Positions 5,375 to 7,920 of a DNA stretch of 7,920 bases are shown here, piece by piece. This DNA is from Flavobacteriaceae bacterium (GTDB lineage Bacteria; Bacteroidota; Bacteroidia; Flavobacteriales; Flavobacteriaceae). Position numbers and translations under genes: made by a program. The notes under the pieces were generated by a model, which saw only the letters and a program-made list of their open reading frames with translations, was not told the origin of the DNA and made no database searches. Numbering within the stretch: the stretch's first letter is position 1; each line of letters begins with the position of its first letter. The stretch spans positions 1 through 7,920 of the forward strand of contig JAURFJ010000057.1 of NCBI GenBank assembly GCA_030834365.1, given 5' to 3'.

Positions 5375-7920
5375 TTGGCTCATTAGCCTTGGCTTATTTT
5401 TAGCGTGGTCAGAAGCCTCGCTTCAGGCGCAAGCGTCAAACGAAGAGGCTCAGCGTCCGCCCACCTATATCATTGGTGAGGTCAGGGTTACTGGCCTTGA
5501 GAGCTACAACGAGCAAACGGTAAAGAGCTTCGCAGGGTTTAGGGAGGGTCAATTTTTGACCGTACCCAGCGAAGAAATAAGTGCGAGCATCAAGAAGTTG
5601 TGGAATCTAGAGCTTTTCAGTGATGTAACGCTGTATTACACTGATATCCGTAACGATTCTATTTTCTTAGAGCTTTCGGTTGTAGAGCGCCCGACCCTTA
5701 ACAACGTCACCTTTTACGGGGTAAAAAACAATAAAATTCAAGGCTTAATCGACGATACCGAACTTAAAAAAGGAAAGAAAATTACAGAGAGTCTGATCGA
5801 GAACACCAAGAACTATCTAGAAAAGACCTATCGCGAAAAGGGGTATCTCAACACCAAAGTAAACATTGCCACCAAGATAGACACTACAATCACCAACTCT
5901 AGAGACATGGTGATTAATGTCAATAAGGGGAGTAAGGTTAAAGTAGCTGAAATTACTTTCGCCGGGGCCGAAGCCCTGAAAATCAAAACCCTTGAAAAGG
6001 CACTTAAAAACACCAAGAGAAAAAAGGCTTATCGCTTCTGGAAGAAATCTAAATTTATAGCCTCAGACTTTGAAGAAGACCTAGAGGCCCTAGTCGATGC
6101 CTATGCAGAGAGGGGTTACAGAGATGCACGCGTTTTAGGAGATTCGGTATACACTATAAACGATGAAAGCATAGGTATCGAAATTGCTCTTGAAGAGGGT
6201 AACAAATACTACTTTGGGGATATCGATTTTGTAGGAAACGCAGTTTATGATGACAATGTATTGGCGGCGGTGCTAGGCATTGAGAAAGGAGACACCTACA
6301 ACGGCGTTCTACTCAAAAAACGCATTGCCGATAATACCAAACCCGACGGAGAAGACATTACCAACCTTTACCAGAATAATGGGTACCTCTTTTCGAGCAT
6401 TAACCCAGTAGAGGTTTCGGCCCAGAACGATACCATCAATTTTGAGATTCGAATCATTGAAGGTAAAGAGACCTTTTTGAATCACGTTGAAGTCACGGGC
6501 AACGACAAGACAAACGATCACGTTATTTACAGAGAACTACGCACAAAGCCAGGGCAACAATACAGTAAAGACAATATCGTTCGAACTATTCGCGAGTTGG
6601 GTCAGTTGGGCTTTTTCGATCCAGAACAGATTTCTCCTGACGTAGTAAATCCCGATCCAAACGCGGGTACGGTAGATCTCAAGTATTCATTAGTTGAGGC
6701 TGGGTCTAGTCAGATAGAGTTACAAGGAGGTGTTGGAGGTGGAGGATTCATAGGAACCTTGGGCCTTTCGTTCAACAACTTCTCTATGCGCAATATCTTT
6801 AATAAGGAGATGTACAAGCCGGTTCCTATGGGAGACGGCCAGACTTTTGCGCTTCGACTTCAAGCGAGCCGAACCTTTAGAGTGTACAGCTTGAACTTCG
6901 CTGAACCTTGGTTGGGTGGTCAAAAGCCGGTGCGCTTCAACGTATCCTTGCAGCAGACCCAACAGTTTGCCTCTCAGTTTAGAAATGGGCGCTTTGATGT
7001 CGACAAGTCTAGAGGGTTCGGTATTATCGGATTAAATACGGGTCTCTCAAAACGGGTTCAGTGGCCAGATGATTTCTTTGTGGTATCGCATGCCTTGAGC
7101 TTTCAGAATTACAATTTTCAGAATTACAACCTCGGGCTTTTCAATTTCGGAAACGGAAGCTCGAATTCGTTTTCGTATAGCTTTGGTCTGCAGCGGAGCT
7201 CTCAGGGGCCTAGCCGCATCTTTCCGCTCACAGGATCCAATTTTGAGCTCACGGTGCGGGTAACTCCTCCGTTTTCGGCCTTTTCGAACAAAGATTATGG
7301 AGCGCTTAGAGATGAGATCGCCGATGTGACCCTGCAGCTGCTAGAAGAGGGAATAGAAGGGCCAAATTACAATGAGCTCAGTCGAGATCTAGAGGCCTTA
7401 GAAGAGGAGCGTTTTAAACTATTGGAGTTCTATAAGGTCAAGTTTAAAGGTGACTGGTATACCCGATTAGTCGATAAACTGGTTTTACGCACTAATGCCG
7501 AATTTGGATTTTTGGGTGCATATAACAATGAGATCGGAAACGTTCCATTTGAACGCTTTTATGTCGGAGGAGACGGTCTAGGTAATTTTACCCTAGACGG
7601 CCGCGAAAATATACAGCTTAGAGGTTACGAGAACAGCTCGATTACGCCTTATACAATTAATCCAATAAGCGGCCGACAAGAACAAGACGGAGGGGCGATC
7701 TACAACAAATTCTCGCTTGAATTGCGCTATCCGGTTACCCTAAAACCCTCGGCCTCTGTCTATACATTAGCCTTCTTGGAGGCGGGTAATGCCTTTACCG
7801 ATTTCAAAACATTTAATCCGTTTCAGCTCAAGCGTTCAGCAGGGCTAGGGGTGCGCATCTTTATGCCCGCATTCGGACTTCTCGGAATCGACTTTGGTTA
7901 CGGATTTGACACCGATGCTA
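5352..7920 (+). CDS. bamA: Outer-membrane assembly factor BamA (3' end beyond the window)
   Basis: BamA is the Omp85-family core of the machine that folds barrel proteins into the outer membrane. The first 856 residues are present. A signal peptide (MRRLLKYN, hydrophobic 9-19) is cut after LQAQA at about residue 28. Five POTRA repeats follow at about 38-113, 115-195, 197-286, 288-372 and 374-452, each opening with a strand and V-x-G pattern such as EVRVTGL, ITFAGA, IDFVGN and VEVTGN. The barrel begins near 454 with QIELQGGVGGGG. The loop-6 (V/I)RGF motif is present as LRGY with Arg757, preceded by FERFYVGGDG. A charged stretch at 654-693 sits between two barrel strands. No in-frame ATG lies between the stop at 5301-5303 and codon 186 (5907), so the start is the TTG at 5352 (another TTG at 5331 is less likely). 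The last strands end outside the window. Confidence 0.96.
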   Translation, partial: MRRLLKYNWLISLGLFLAWSEASLQAQASNEEAQRPPTYIIGEVRVTGLESYNEQTVKSFAGFREGQFLTVPSEEISASIKKLWNLELFSDVTLYYTDIRNDSIFLELSVVERPTLNNVTFYGVKNNKIQGLIDDTELKKGKKITESLIENTKNYLEKTYREKGYLNTKVNIATKIDTTITNSRDMVINVNKGSKVKVAEITFAGAEALKIKTLEKALKNTKRKKAYRFWKKSKFIASDFEEDLEALVDAYAERGYRDARVLGDSVYTINDESIGIEIALEEGNKYYFGDIDFVGNAVYDDNVLAAVLGIEKGDTYNGVLLKKRIADNTKPDGEDITNLYQNNGYLFSSINPVEVSAQNDTINFEIRIIEGKETFLNHVEVTGNDKTNDHVIYRELRTKPGQQYSKDNIVRTIRELGQLGFFDPEQISPDVVNPDPNAGTVDLKYSLVEAGSSQIELQGGVGGGGFIGTLGLSFNNFSMRNIFNKEMYKPVPMGDGQTFALRLQASRTFRVYSLNFAEPWLGGQKPVRFNVSLQQTQQFASQFRNGRFDVDKSRGFGIIGLNTGLSKRVQWPDDFFVVSHALSFQNYNFQNYNLGLFNFGNGSSNSFSYSFGLQRSSQGPSRIFPLTGSNFELTVRVTPPFSAFSNKDYGALRDEIADVTLQLLEEGIEGPNYNELSRDLEALEEERFKLLEFYKVKFKGDWYTRLVDKLVLRTNAEFGFLGAYNNEIGNVPFERFYVGGDGLGNFTLDGRENIQLRGYENSSITPYTINPISGRQEQDGGAIYNKFSLELRYPVTLKPSASVYTLAFLEAGNAFTDFKTFNPFQLKRSAGLGVRIFMPAFGLLGIDFGYGFDTDA
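7101..7130 (+). repeat. 15-base tandem duplication in the BamA barrel
   Basis: The unit TTTCAGAATTACAAT is repeated immediately, 14 of 15 bases identical; the last base changes from T to C and is silent. It encodes FQNYN twice, residues 584-593, in frame within a barrel segment. It looks like a recent in-frame slippage duplication, but convergent aromatic strand sequence cannot be excluded. Confidence 0.7.

Noticed and set aside
5828..6962. Minus-strand open frames inside bamA (5828-6016, 6309-6521, 6720-6962)
   Set aside because: BamA coding is continuous and conserved on the plus strand. The hydrophobic look of the 5828-6016 product arises from reading lysine/asparagine-rich codons in reverse.
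1..7920. Mobile element, CRISPR array, defence system or RNA gene
   Set aside because: All but short gaps are filled by recognisable housekeeping or envelope genes; no terminal inverted repeats, regularly spaced repeats, integrase or tRNA-like cloverleaf was seen by eye.

Overview
This window looks like an ordinary core-chromosome segment of a member of the Bacteroidota, most likely a flavobacterium-type (Flavobacteriales) organism. Three things point there. The gene string CBS-domain protein, NAD kinase, small envelope protein, UppS, BamA is, as I recall, a typical Bacteroidota arrangement. Start codons lack Shine-Dalgarno sequences throughout. At least two intergenic regions carry the Bacteroidota-type promoter (TTTG around -33 and TAnnTTTG around -7). 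I see no phage, transposon, CRISPR, tRNA or rRNA signal.

Left half, minus strand (1-2329): pdxJ (vitamin B6 ring closure) is followed by an alpha/beta hydrolase that starts inside the pdxJ stop codon (TAATG), then by a hairpin terminator, then by tig (trigger factor), which runs off the left edge. The tig promoter lies across the end of the hydrolase gene and its terminator, so the two signals share the same bases.

A short divergent intergenic region (2330-2415) separates pdxJ from the plus-strand cluster. It holds a good pdxJ promoter. Only a weak box is visible for the rightward genes, placed so close to the GTG start that the message could be nearly leaderless.

Right half, plus strand (2416-7920): a CBS/ACT-like protein, nadK, a small secreted beta-rich protein (possibly DUF6089), uppS and bamA are packed with gaps of 6, 7 and 33 bases and one overlap of 23 bases. 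They very likely form one operon. UppS makes the undecaprenyl carrier for peptidoglycan and other surface polymers. BamA inserts outer-membrane proteins, and the small secreted protein ending in a phenylalanine looks like an outer-membrane barrel. The theme is therefore envelope construction, with NADP supply and an apparent adenylate-sensing protein at the head. bamA has no usable ATG: it must begin at a TTG inside the end of uppS. It is cut by the right edge, probably a few tens of residues short of its C terminus.

I did not find a convincing undescribed system. The points worth a second look are small: the promoter-terminator overlap, the hidden TTG start of bamA, the charged insertion in a predicted BamA surface loop, a 15-base tandem duplication in the barrel, and the unknown secreted gene.
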